A DNA stretch of 13,551 bases from CAYVMN01 sp964452575 (GTDB lineage: Bacteria; Desulfobacterota; DSM-4660; Desulfatiglandales; Desulfatiglandaceae): the NCBI GenBank assembly GCA_964452575.1, contig CAYVMN010000131.1, forward strand, positions 1 through 13,551, in the 5' to 3' direction. Positions 6,642-13,531 of this stretch are shown here, one piece after another; within the stretch, counting starts at the first letter, position 1, and every line of letters starts with the position of its first letter. A program made the position numbers and the translations under genes. Below the pieces are notes generated by a model. It saw only the letters and a list, made by a program, of their open reading frames with translations. It had not been told where the DNA came from and made no database searches.

Positions 6642-6966
6642 CGTCGCTGGACGGGGAAATTGCCACTGGGTCGGTCTTATTGGGCTCTATTAGACAGCAG
6701 GAGGATGAGGAACCCCTGCCCAGGGCGGTGCTGATGACTGCCGCTGCGCAGCCAACGCCTGCCTGTACGGAAACGGCATCAGTCGGGCAGTTACGGGCGC
6801 AGGCCCCGCATTCCATGCAGAGGTCTCTATTTCTGACCTCGGCGTGTCCGTTATTCATGGCGAGGACGGCATGAGGGCAGACTGTCAGGCACATGCCGCA
6901 CCCCACGCATTTTTCCTGGTCAAGCTCCAGGGTGACCACATTCTTGAGATAAATTAGCTGTCCCAT
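6619..6966 (-). CDS. hgcB: HgcB, mercury-methylation ferredoxin
   Basis: The dicluster ferredoxin partner of HgcA, thought to reduce the HgcA corrinoid to Co(I) and to deliver or bind Hg(II). The 115-residue product has two [4Fe-4S] motifs: C20/C23/C26/C30 (CVGCGMCLTVCP) and C50/C53/C56/C60 (CMECGACARNCP). It also has the isolated Cys expected of HgcB (C73 in GVGCAAAV) and the characteristic adjacent pair C90-C91 (SSSSCCLIEP). An extra tail of about 24 residues follows the CC pair and ends in Cys115. The ATG at 6966 has GAGGAG 8 bases upstream, overlapping the hgcA stop. A longer in-frame start at 7041 lies inside hgcA and is rejected. It is 13 bases downstream of hgcA, so the two are co-transcribed. 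Confidence 0.96.
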   Translation of the reverse strand: MGQLIYLKNVVTLELDQEKCVGCGMCLTVCPHAVLAMNNGHAEVRNRDLCMECGACARNCPTDAVSVQAGVGCAAAVISTALGRGSSSSCCLIEPNKTDPVAISPSSDVSKTGRC

Positions 6967-6979
6967 TCTCAAAACTCCT

Positions 6980-8170
6980 CTAAGCCGTAAATCGTGAGCC
7001 CAGCCAAAGGCACAATCCCATAGTACCACCTGCAATCTCAAATGGCACGGCCCACCTCATCTCTTTCTTGACCCCTGAAAGGGATGTGTATGTGGAGGCC
7101 CCCGTAAAATTCATTGCCAAGAACGCCGAGAGTGCCGATATAATCAAGAACCAGCCGAGTATTTCGAGACGGCCTTGCCAGGCATCCAGATTTCCTGCCC
7201 GGAAGGCCGACAATATGAATGCCGTCACAAGGCCCATTTCCAGGCCTTTTATAGAGAAGGCGCGGCCTGGCAGCCACGGCAAAAGAAGGGGTGTCAAGAC
7301 AGATCCTGCTACCAGGGCAGCCAGCAAGGCAACGATCGCAAAAGTCCCATAGTTAAGGGCATTGAACCAAAATGCAGCGGACGTCCCAAGCCCCCCGAGG
7401 ATGAAAAAGGCGGGGAGGGCAATGACGATCCACTTGAGGGCGTGCACCAGCTCTATGGGGATAAGGACAACCCTTTCTCCCATCGTGAAGGTCTTTTGTC
7501 GCATCTCCTGGGTCGCCTTTAGGCCTGCGTCCAGAAAAGTAGGCAGGTCCTTTGCCCTGATGGGTCCATAGATGACCTTGAACCCAGACAGTTTCTTGAC
7601 AAGGTGGGCTGCAACCCCCGGCCCTGCCAGCTGGGGAAGTATGAGCTCTCTGTTAGATACCACCTTCTCAAGCCCGCTGGAGGAGATACGGCTTACAAGT
7701 TCTTCGGTCCCGAATGTCCCCTTCCCTGCTGCACACCAGACATTGATCCCTTTGGTATCCAGCACCAGGATCCACATATCCCTGCCCGGCAGTGCCTCCC
7801 TCAGCCGATCAAGGCTCATCTTGTAGTTGGCCGTAACCAGGACCGGTGCCTGCTCATCAGGATTTCCCAGGGCATAGAGTCCTGGGTCTACGGCATAATG
7901 CATCCTGCCCACCCCCCAGCGGGCCTTGGCACTTCCCCATCGGTCCGCCCGTGCCAGGGAGGAAGAAACCCGGGGAATCGGCCCCGCCCGGGTCTGAATC
8001 GAGCCGGTTACAAAGGACTGATCAGGTCTGGGGAGGCTCAACTGAGCCAATCCACCCCCGCATCAGCAGTTCTCGCCTTTGGACTCGCCCTTTATCGTCC
8101 CCGGAAGGGCCTCAACGGGCTGAAAACTAATGGTCTTCGTGACTTGAGGGATGTCTTTTTCTTGATCCAT
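6980..8170 (-). CDS. hgcA: HgcA, corrinoid protein that methylates mercury (probable selenoprotein)
   Basis: HgcA transfers a methyl group from its corrinoid to Hg(II), forming methylmercury. The diagnostic cap-helix motif NVWCAAGK is intact, with the corrinoid-binding Cys at 146 in this numbering. It is preceded by conserved FVTGSI, ADRW and RWGVGRMHYAVDPGLYALG segments. About five membrane helices follow, roughly 244-260, 272-302, 311-326, 336-356 and 374-392. The conserved body starts just after a TTG at 8050, the conventional start (356 residues). That TTG has a poorly spaced Shine-Dalgarno sequence. The same frame is open upstream except for one TGA (8065-8063), back to an ATG at 8170 with AGGGG 10 bases upstream, or to an ATG at 8194. 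I annotate the read-through form (396 residues, Sec36 in NC-Sec-CGGG) because of the SECIS-like hairpin and promoter position. If this is wrong, use 6980-8050. Confidence 0.93.
8030..8065 (-). promoter_or_regulatory. Candidate selenocysteine TGA codon and bacterial SECIS hairpin in hgcA
   Basis: The TGA at 8065-8063 is flanked by TGC codons. Counting U of UGA as 1, bases 18-22 (GGCUC) pair with 27-31 (GAGCC) and close a tetraloop AGUU (23-26). Below this, A15-U16-U17 bulge on the 5' side opposite U32, and G13-G14 and G10-G11 can pair with C33-C36. Bacterial SECIS elements bound by SelB need a GU in the apical loop and a bulged U about 17 bases after UGA, as in E. coli fdhF. Here U17 falls in the bulge and the loop GU is at 24-25. 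The element is coding sequence of hgcA. Confidence 0.6.
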
Positions 8171-8239
8171 GAGACCACTACCCCTGATTCTCATGCCTAA
8201 CTCCGACTGGAGACCTACATGCATACCGCACTTTTGAGA

Positions 8240-8268
8240 AATATCCACTAATATTGTCCCCCTGTCAA
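8240..8268 (-). promoter_or_regulatory. Predicted sigma-70 promoter of hgcAB
   Basis: On the minus strand, a consensus -35 TTGACA (8268-8263) is followed after exactly 17 bases by GATATT (8245-8240). Transcription would begin near 8234. This leaves the ATGs at 8194 and 8170 as the first usable starts and about 180 bases before the conventional TTG at 8050. It therefore also supports translation of the upstream hgcA segment. A GTG at 8287 in the same frame lies upstream of this promoter and is excluded by it. Confidence 0.5.
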
Positions 8269-8296
8269 GTTCCAAGGGATTTTCCACCCTTTTTTC

Positions 8297-8324
8297 TTGA
8301 AGTCTTTGCCCTTGTTGATAGGAT
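8297..8324 (+). promoter_or_regulatory. Weak promoter candidate for the DUF89 gene
   Basis: TTGAAG (8297-8302) and TAGGAT (8319-8324) are separated by 16 bases, each matching the sigma-70 consensus at four of six positions. Transcription would start near 8331, 11 bases before the chosen ATG. It lies back-to-back with the hgcA promoter. Confidence 0.25.
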
Positions 8325-8341
8325 CAGCGGAAAAAATACAG

Positions 8342-9271
8342 ATGATGAGGGACCTGGCTTTGAAGTCACTTCAACCTATACCTCAGTGTATAGACTGCCT
8401 GGTGGGTCTTGCCCAAATGGCCGCAAGCCTGATCAGTCAAGATGACGAGATGCTTCAAGTTCGCGCTCGCACCCTAGCTCATCGAATCCTGGACAAGGCC
8501 CGAAAAAGAGAGATGACATCTCCGGAGATAGCCAATCATATACTCAGGGAGATCATGGCATTTGCAGGTGTTCCTGACCCCTACGCCGGGTTCAGGGCAA
8601 AAGAAATGGAATTGGCCCGCGAGATCTTCCGCCAGGTGGAATATCATAAAGGGGACGATCTCCGATCCCGGATCAACCTTGCCGTCCTTGGAAACAGCCT
8701 GGATTTTTTCAAGGAACCCAAAGAGGCCCTGGCTGATGTCCCACTACAGCTCAGGGAAGGACTGAGGTTTTTTCGCGACGACATATCCTGCCTTGAGGAC
8801 TTCTTGTCAGCCGGGCCGGAACTGGTCCTCTACTTGGCTGACAACGCAGGCGAGATCTATTTTGACTATCCCCTGTTCGAGCACCTTCGAGAGCGGGCAC
8901 ACCGAACGGTCCTCGTCGTGAAAGGTGGCCCCTCGCTAAACGATCTGACTCGTATAGATCTCCGTTTGTCTCGGCTGGAGGAGAGGTTCCCGGAAGTGGT
9001 TGACACTGGGACAGAAGGGGTTGGGATCGAATGGGGACGCCTCTCAAAGGAATTCCTCGACCTCCTGGATAATGCAGACCTTGTAATTTCAAAGGGAATG
9101 GCCAATTTCGAGACCATCTATCCCAGGGGCCTGCCCACCCCCGTTTTCTTTCTTTTCCGGGCCAAATGCCAGCCAATGCAGGACTACTTGATGGCCCCTG
9201 CGGAGAGTCTCTTGGCCCTGTGGCAAAGCGGCGGTAATTGGCCAAACAATCTGCAAAAAGAAACCCGTTAA
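8342..9271 (+). CDS. DUF89/ARMT1-like domain protein (putative damage-control phosphatase)
   Basis: A 309-residue DUF89-family protein. Characterised members are metal-dependent phosphatases that clear damaged or overflow phosphometabolites; the substrate here is unknown. With the ATG at 8342 the landmarks are an N-terminal CIDC pair (C16, C19) typical of the prokaryotic subgroup, LGNSLDF (116-122), the metal-binding DNAGE (167-171), VVKGG (192-196), VDTG (220-223), ISKGMANFE (249-257) and FRAKC near the end. The frame could start at a TTG at 8297, but that has no Shine-Dalgarno sequence and adds 15 residues ahead of the family's normal beginning. The ATG at 8342 has GGA about 10 bases upstream, and a second ATG follows at once. 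It is divergent from hgcA and converges on manA. Confidence 0.88.
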   Translation: MMRDLALKSLQPIPQCIDCLVGLAQMAASLISQDDEMLQVRARTLAHRILDKARKREMTSPEIANHILREIMAFAGVPDPYAGFRAKEMELAREIFRQVEYHKGDDLRSRINLAVLGNSLDFFKEPKEALADVPLQLREGLRFFRDDISCLEDFLSAGPELVLYLADNAGEIYFDYPLFEHLRERAHRTVLVVKGGPSLNDLTRIDLRLSRLEERFPEVVDTGTEGVGIEWGRLSKEFLDLLDNADLVISKGMANFETIYPRGLPTPVFFLFRAKCQPMQDYLMAPAESLLALWQSGGNWPNNLQKETR

Positions 9272-9375
9272 AGCTATCCGCACTTTCTGAACAATTCCGC
9301 AGGGTAAATGCGCTAAGGCTCAATACTATCCTTTCAAATTCGCGTTAACTCGCTGATCTCTCAACTCACATAACA

Positions 9376-10584
9376 TCAAGCCTCAGGTACCGAGGCCTTG
9401 TAAATGGTGGCATCCCCTGCTATCCTATAACCGGGTGCCGCTGAAGGGATGACAACGGATGATCCTCTAGAGAGCTCAACGGCCTCCTTGCCCCTGAGTT
9501 CCGTTACCAGGGCACTGCCTTCAATACAGATCAGAATCTCCACACTACGGTCCTCCGGGCTTTCGAAGAATTCCCCCTTATCCGGCGAAATCACGGACAA
9601 TAGAAACTCCTTTGAGGGAGTGACGTATTTCCTCTGGCAGGGGCCATCGTTAACTGATTCCACCTTCTGGAGAGACCCGGTCTCGAATGTCGCTATCCTC
9701 AGGACCTCAGAAACATCGATGTGCTTGTGAGTCAATCCCATTCTGAGCACATTATCGGAATTGGCCATCAGCTCAACTCCAACCCCCTGAAGATATGCAT
9801 GGAGCTCACCGGCCGGAAGATAGATCGCCTCTCCAGGTTCAAGGTACACCAGGTTGAGAAGAAGCGGCGAAAGCACGCCGATGTCTTTGGGGTATTGGCG
9901 ATTCAACTCAGCCACCCAGAAAAATGCCCCGTCTTGATTTGCATGTCTTTGTGCACTCCCCGTCACTTCAGTCACTACCAGGACCTGTTGTTTCCTTTCC
10001 ATGGCCATAAGGCCGGCAAAAAATCGCTTAAGGCCTTCAGGATTGGGCTCTTGCCTCAAGAGAGCGAGTTCATTTGATAGCATTGAACAGGAGAGCTCCT
10101 GCATCAGACTCAGTGTCTCCTCGATCCTTCGAAAACCCTTGAGCACCTGCATCGGTCTCAGGGCGCAAATGATCTCAGGTTTGTGATTCGGGTCCCTGTA
10201 ATTTCGTTTGGGGGCATCTAGCGGGATTCCCACGCTGTCTTCCCTCTTAAATCCTTGCTGGGCCTGTTTAAGATGGGGATGAACCTGGATGGATAACGAC
10301 CTTTCCACAGCCAGGACCTTAAACAGAAAGGGGAGGCGATTCGAAAAGCGCCGGGCAACCTTCTCGCCCAGGATCGATGCAGGAGTTCGCCTGATCACTG
10401 CCTCAAGGGATTGCCACTTGCCATCAATCAAGACCATTGACGGGGATTTGGGATGGGCCCCCATCCACAGTTCTGCGGCGGGCCTATCAGAGGGAACAGG
10501 TTCTCCCAGGAGGGACTGTATCGCCGTCTTTGAACCCCATGCATATTCCTGAACCGGGTTATTAAGCAACGAGATCCTTTTCAT
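9376..10584 (-). CDS. manA: Mannose-6-phosphate isomerase, type I
   Basis: A zinc enzyme that interconverts mannose-6-phosphate and fructose-6-phosphate, feeding mannose-containing glycans. The 402-residue length and the motif order fit type I isomerases: YAWGS (14-18), ELWMGAHP (38-45), and the zinc-ligand set Q100 and H102 (SIQVHPH), E137 (HKPEI) and H262 (GELHAYL). These are followed by NVLRMGLTHKH (278-288), which contains the active-site arginine. The C-terminal cupin-like half continues to the end. The ATG at 10584 directly abuts the TAG of the alpha/beta hydrolase gene with no spacing, so the two are translationally coupled. It is the last gene of the arsenosugar-type operon, and its link to arsenic chemistry is unclear. 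It converges on the DUF89 gene across about 100 bases with no clear terminator hairpin. Confidence 0.95.
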   Translation of the reverse strand: MKRISLLNNPVQEYAWGSKTAIQSLLGEPVPSDRPAAELWMGAHPKSPSMVLIDGKWQSLEAVIRRTPASILGEKVARRFSNRLPFLFKVLAVERSLSIQVHPHLKQAQQGFKREDSVGIPLDAPKRNYRDPNHKPEIICALRPMQVLKGFRRIEETLSLMQELSCSMLSNELALLRQEPNPEGLKRFFAGLMAMERKQQVLVVTEVTGSAQRHANQDGAFFWVAELNRQYPKDIGVLSPLLLNLVYLEPGEAIYLPAGELHAYLQGVGVELMANSDNVLRMGLTHKHIDVSEVLRIATFETGSLQKVESVNDGPCQRKYVTPSKEFLLSVISPDKGEFFESPEDRSVEILICIEGSALVTELRGKEAVELSRGSSVVIPSAAPGYRIAGDATIYKASVPEA

Positions 10585-11214
10585 CTACCCTCGGCCCTTC
10601 CCCTCAAGATCCAAGAAATCCCGGATCTCAGTCTCCAGCTCTGATAGCCTTCCCCAGTAGAAATGATCAGCCCCCTGGATCACCTTGAAGACCGCATCCG
10701 GGTTCCAGCCGGGCAACATCTTCCTGATAGACGATGGGGATGCTATATCATCTTCAGACCCGGCGATCACCAGTTTTATCTCTGGGCAAGAACCCAAAAA
10801 AGAGAAATCAATAAAGTTGACAGGGGGCGATACCATGACCATCCGATCAACCTGATAAAGGTGCCTCTGGCCCATGGCGTTTACCCATGCCCCAAATGAA
10901 TATCCTGCCAGGTCTATTCGTTTCTTGCCCGCCTCAGAGAAAAACATCAGGGCTGCTTTCACATCTTCCTGCTCGCCTATTCCCTGATCGTATTGACCTT
11001 CACTTCCCCCAACACCTCTGAAATTGAACCTGAGCGTAGAATATCCCGCCTGACTATAGGCCCGCACGATCAACTCGACCACGTTATTGTACATGTCACC
11101 CCCATAAACGGGATGGGGGTGAGTTACCACAACACCCTGCGGATCTTCGGCCCGATCCACCAGGGCCCCGATCTTCAGGTCCGACGATCCTATAAAAACT
11201 CGCTCCTCACTCAT
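10585..11214 (-). CDS. Alpha/beta hydrolase (dienelactone hydrolase-like)
   Basis: A cytosolic alpha/beta-fold hydrolase of 209 residues from the ATG at 11214. The visible family features are THPHPVYGGDMYNNVV (31-46), the oxyanion-side strand FNFRGVGGSEG (63-73), the nucleophile elbow GYSFG with S106 (104-108), an acidic EDD around D155-D156 and the catalytic His in ADHFYWG (H184). The set resembles the small uncharacterised hydrolases with 'HPHP' motifs; the ester or thioester substrate is unknown. A GTG at 11253 would add 13 residues (HHQRGK-type, not conserved-looking). The ATG is preferred because family members normally begin just before this point. It lies about 50 bases after the TVP38-like gene and abuts manA. 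Confidence 0.9.
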   Translation of the reverse strand: MSEERVFIGSSDLKIGALVDRAEDPQGVVVTHPHPVYGGDMYNNVVELIVRAYSQAGYSTLRFNFRGVGGSEGQYDQGIGEQEDVKAALMFFSEAGKKRIDLAGYSFGAWVNAMGQRHLYQVDRMVMVSPPVNFIDFSFLGSCPEIKLVIAGSEDDIASPSSIRKMLPGWNPDAVFKVIQGADHFYWGRLSELETEIRDFLDLEGKGRG

Positions 11215-11265
11215 ATCCAGACACTTCCCTCTCTGGTGGTGGAACAACCCCACTTGCCTGTTTCT

Positions 11266-11943
11266 CTATGCGTTTTCTCCTCTTATCTTCATTATGATCC
11301 TTGGGATAAAGAATGAGAAGATGAAAAGGCAAACAGAAAAGAAGACCTTGAACGAGAGCAGTTGGAACCAGTTCCCCGAGACCCAGACATCTTTAACCGT
11401 GCCAATGAAAAAGGTAAAGATAAATGTCCCGACGATGATTCCCAGGCCGGTGCCAAAAAAATAGTCCCAGAACCGAACCTTGGTGAGCCCCATGCCAAAG
11501 TTCATAGGCGTGAATGGGAAATACACCAGGCGGAGATAGAGGACAGTGGCAAACCCGTTTCGCTCTATAGCGTCGTCATACTTTCTCAGCCTATCTCCGA
11601 TCAGGGAGGCCGCAAACTCTCTTCCCAGCTTACGGCCGATGAAAAAGGCCGCGCTGGCGCCCAACATAGCCCCTACCCAGACATAGAGAAAACCCCAGTA
11701 GGCGCCAAAGATGGCAGCCCCCAATCCAGTCAGAAGGGTGCCGGGCAAAAAGAGACATATCCCCACCCCATAGAGCAGCATAAACGCAAAGGGCCCCCAG
11801 AACCCTGCCCTATCAAGGAACCTTCCCAGGCCCTCGGCCGTTAGATAACCTTTTACTGGTGTAAACCTTACCACGTAAATGGCAAGTACAATAAAAGCCA
11901 CTAAAAAACCGGCCTTTATTATTGCCTTTTCCCTCTGTGCCAT
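11266..11943 (-). CDS. TVP38/TMEM64 (SNARE-associated/DedA-like) membrane protein
   Basis: A 225-residue integral membrane protein of the TVP38/TMEM64 family, related to DedA and VTT-domain proteins. Hydrophobic segments lie at about 8-25, 48-66, 68-101, 161-182 and 197-216. The family core is clear: FLPGTLLTGLGAAIFG (65-80), FFIGRKLGRE (100-109) and LRLVYFPFTPMNFGMGLTKV (137-156), the reentrant-loop region. Members are proposed to move lipids or small solutes; the function here is unproven. The ATG at 11943 has AAGGCGGG 6 bases upstream and lies 23 bases after arsS. TVP38/TMEM64 genes are recurrent neighbours of arsS, so a role in handling the arsenic product or in membrane adaptation is plausible but inferred. 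Confidence 0.93.
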   Translation of the reverse strand: MAQREKAIIKAGFLVAFIVLAIYVVRFTPVKGYLTAEGLGRFLDRAGFWGPFAFMLLYGVGICLFLPGTLLTGLGAAIFGAYWGFLYVWVGAMLGASAAFFIGRKLGREFAASLIGDRLRKYDDAIERNGFATVLYLRLVYFPFTPMNFGMGLTKVRFWDYFFGTGLGIIVGTFIFTFFIGTVKDVWVSGNWFQLLSFKVFFSVCLFIFSFFIPRIIMKIRGENA

Positions 11944-11966
11944 GACAAACCCGCCTTAATCACCTC

Positions 11967-12995
11967 TCACTTCTCTATGGCCCCACCGCAGGTAAATCCG
12001 GCCCCAGCCGTACATGCGTAACAATGATCTCCCAGCGCAATAGGTGCCCCCGGTTCAGGGGGGCCGGGCATTTGAGAGACATGACGTTTCTGCCCGCCCA
12101 TGAAAAGACCCCCGGCCAAATTGAAATCACAATCATAGAGATACCCATCCCAGGAGATCGATAGAAAGCTCTTGCACATGAGCCCTTCAACGGTTGACGG
12201 GTTAAAACAGGAGACCAGTTTTTTCATGTATTTCTCGTCATTACCTGAATGCAGGAGCCAGTCCCAAAACCTCCCCAGCGGCGCGTTGGCCAGATGGAAC
12301 AGGTTATTAAAGACGATGCCCCACTTGTTCAGCAGGATTTCCCTGAATCTCCTCTCGGTCTGGGCCTGAGGCGGAGGGAGAAAGGCGCCGACGGGGTTAG
12401 ATACCAGGTTGAGTTCCAGTCCGGAGCCCTCTTGACCATAGCCGAACCTGTTCAGGTCCTTAAGCACAGCAAGGCTCGTGTGAAAGACGCCACTGCCTCG
12501 CTGCGAGTCCGTCTGAGATTCGTTCAGAGAAGGAAGTGAGGCAACTATGCCAACGCGGTATATCTTCAATACTTCTATCAGTCGATCTCTTCCTCCGTCA
12601 TGGAGGGCGCTCAGATTGGAGCGGAGGATGATCTTGGATGCAATTGCAGAGACCTTGGTGATTAATCTCTCCAGATTAGGATTCAGTTCAGGAGCGCCAC
12701 CCGTGATGTCTATGGTTTCATAACTGCACCTCTCCGCATAGGAGATTACCTGGTCCACAGTCTCGGAGGTCATGCTCTCCTTACGGCCTGGGCCTGCGCT
12801 CAGGTGGCAATGACGGCATTCCTGGTTGCAGAGAAAACCGACATTAATCTGTAATGTGGTTGCCTCTCCCCTGCATAAATCGAAACCATGTCTTGACAGG
12901 GTTAAATGAAAAGGGTCTATGCCCATTTTCCGTTGCACAGAGTCTTCCCTCGCCTTCTCTGATGGGAACCGTCCAATCTCCATTTCCCCGTTCAA
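11967..12995 (-). CDS. arsS: ArsS, arsenosugar-biosynthesis radical SAM protein
   Basis: A radical SAM enzyme assigned to ArsS, which is implicated in attaching the SAM-derived ribosyl group to methylated arsenic. The [4Fe-4S]/SAM motif is C56/C60/C63 (CNQECRHCH), preceded by TTLQINVGFL and followed by the GGxPE-like TGGAPE (98-103). The C-terminal Cys-rich region contains C263, C274, C289 (YDCDFN) and the family's terminal motif GDHCYACTAGAGFTCGG (C325, C328, C336), likely for an auxiliary cluster. Some ArsS proteins use selenocysteine in that terminal motif; this one has Cys. The TTG at 12995 has AGGGG 6 bases upstream. An ATG at 12983 is the alternative but has a badly placed Shine-Dalgarno sequence. 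It starts 12 bases after the AhpD-like gene. No arsM-like methyltransferase is in the window. Confidence 0.93.
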   Translation of the reverse strand: MNGEMEIGRFPSEKAREDSVQRKMGIDPFHLTLSRHGFDLCRGEATTLQINVGFLCNQECRHCHLSAGPGRKESMTSETVDQVISYAERCSYETIDITGGAPELNPNLERLITKVSAIASKIILRSNLSALHDGGRDRLIEVLKIYRVGIVASLPSLNESQTDSQRGSGVFHTSLAVLKDLNRFGYGQEGSGLELNLVSNPVGAFLPPPQAQTERRFREILLNKWGIVFNNLFHLANAPLGRFWDWLLHSGNDEKYMKKLVSCFNPSTVEGLMCKSFLSISWDGYLYDCDFNLAGGLFMGGQKRHVSQMPGPPEPGAPIALGDHCYACTAGAGFTCGGAIEK

Positions 12996-13007
12996 ACTCT
13001 TCCCCTA

Positions 13008-13340
13008 TCACATGGACAGCTTCTCGGCCACGTTTCGCATCTGGACCCCGTGTACCAGAGAGGCCCCCCCTCTAATGGCTGTGGCCACGTGAACGGCCTC
13101 TGTCATCTCAGCCAAATTGGACCCCTTTTCCAGACAGGCCTGAGTGAAGGCATCTATGCAGTAAGGGCATTGAACCGCGTGAGCCACGGCCAGGGCAATT
13201 AGAGACTTCTCCCTTTCTGTGAGTTCGCCTTCTTTAAAGACGGTGTTGTAATAATCAAAAAACTTGCGGGCCAGATCCCGTGCATCTTTCCCGATTTCTT
13301 TGAACCTTGAAAGGTCTTCTGGTTTATAATATGTCTTCAC
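13008..13340 (-). CDS. Arsenosugar-associated AhpD-like (carboxymuconolactone decarboxylase family) protein
   Basis: A small all-helical CMD/AhpD-family protein of 110 residues, of the subgroup known as arsenosugar biosynthesis-associated peroxidase-like protein. The redox pair is in HAVQCPYCIDAF (C58 and C61 when counted from the GTG at 13340). The family signature AVHVATAIRGGASLVHGVQMRN follows. It probably does thiol-disulfide or peroxide chemistry supporting the arsenic pathway; this is inferred from family and context. An ATG at 13361 gives 7 more residues. However, the GTG at 13340 has AAAGGAG 9 bases upstream, and that sequence would otherwise lie inside the coding region, so I chose the GTG. 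It is the first gene of the leftward five-gene run ending in manA. Confidence 0.92.
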   Translation of the reverse strand: MKTYYKPEDLSRFKEIGKDARDLARKFFDYYNTVFKEGELTEREKSLIALAVAHAVQCPYCIDAFTQACLEKGSNLAEMTEAVHVATAIRGGASLVHGVQMRNVAEKLSM

Positions 13341-13531
13341 GAGATATCTCTCCTTTCCCATTATTCCAACATTGGTAACACCTTAGCGTTTTGAAAGAAA
13401 GGCCGCCTCAGGCCCGGAGGGAGGACCGTGAGGGTCTTTTTTCCAAAGGACGTAAAAGAAGGCATCATTTCATAGGACGGCAGTGAGGTCTTTAAACTCG
13501 TTACGAAACAGCCCCATAGGAGGACGTCCCT
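13341..13531. promoter_or_regulatory. Upstream region of the arsenosugar-type operon with hairpins
   Basis: No gene is seen in this stretch. On the plus strand, GGCC-GCCTCA-GGCC (13401-13414) is followed by GACC-GTGAG-GGTC (13424-13436) and six T residues (13437-13442), a weak intrinsic-terminator shape. It might end a plus-strand transcript or attenuate a gene starting at 13532. No convincing -35/-10 pair for the leftward operon was found, and I recognise no riboswitch. Confidence 0.3.

Noticed and set aside
6967..7041. Longer hgcB beginning at 7041
   Set aside because: The extra 25 residues overlap hgcA coding sequence, while the ATG at 6966 has a well-placed GAGGAG and a normal HgcB N-terminus.
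6980..8050. CdhD/acetyl-CoA synthase corrinoid subunit instead of HgcA
   Set aside because: The NVWCAAGK motif occurs in related corrinoid domains. The C-terminal membrane helices and an adjacent HgcB with CC identify the mercury-methylation protein.
7604..8200. 198-codon plus-strand open frame over hgcA
   Set aside because: It is antisense to hgcA, with low-complexity Pro/Arg/Gly-rich translation and no family resemblance.
8063..8287. Separate 74-residue gene starting at GTG 8287 upstream of hgcA
   Set aside because: It is in the same frame as hgcA, separated only by the TGA. Its start lies before the likely hgcA promoter and its Shine-Dalgarno sequence abuts the start, so the 3' part is better explained as the hgcA N-terminus.
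8751..9323. 190-codon minus-strand open frame over the DUF89 gene
   Set aside because: It is a shadow of the DUF89 coding sequence with no recognisable motif.
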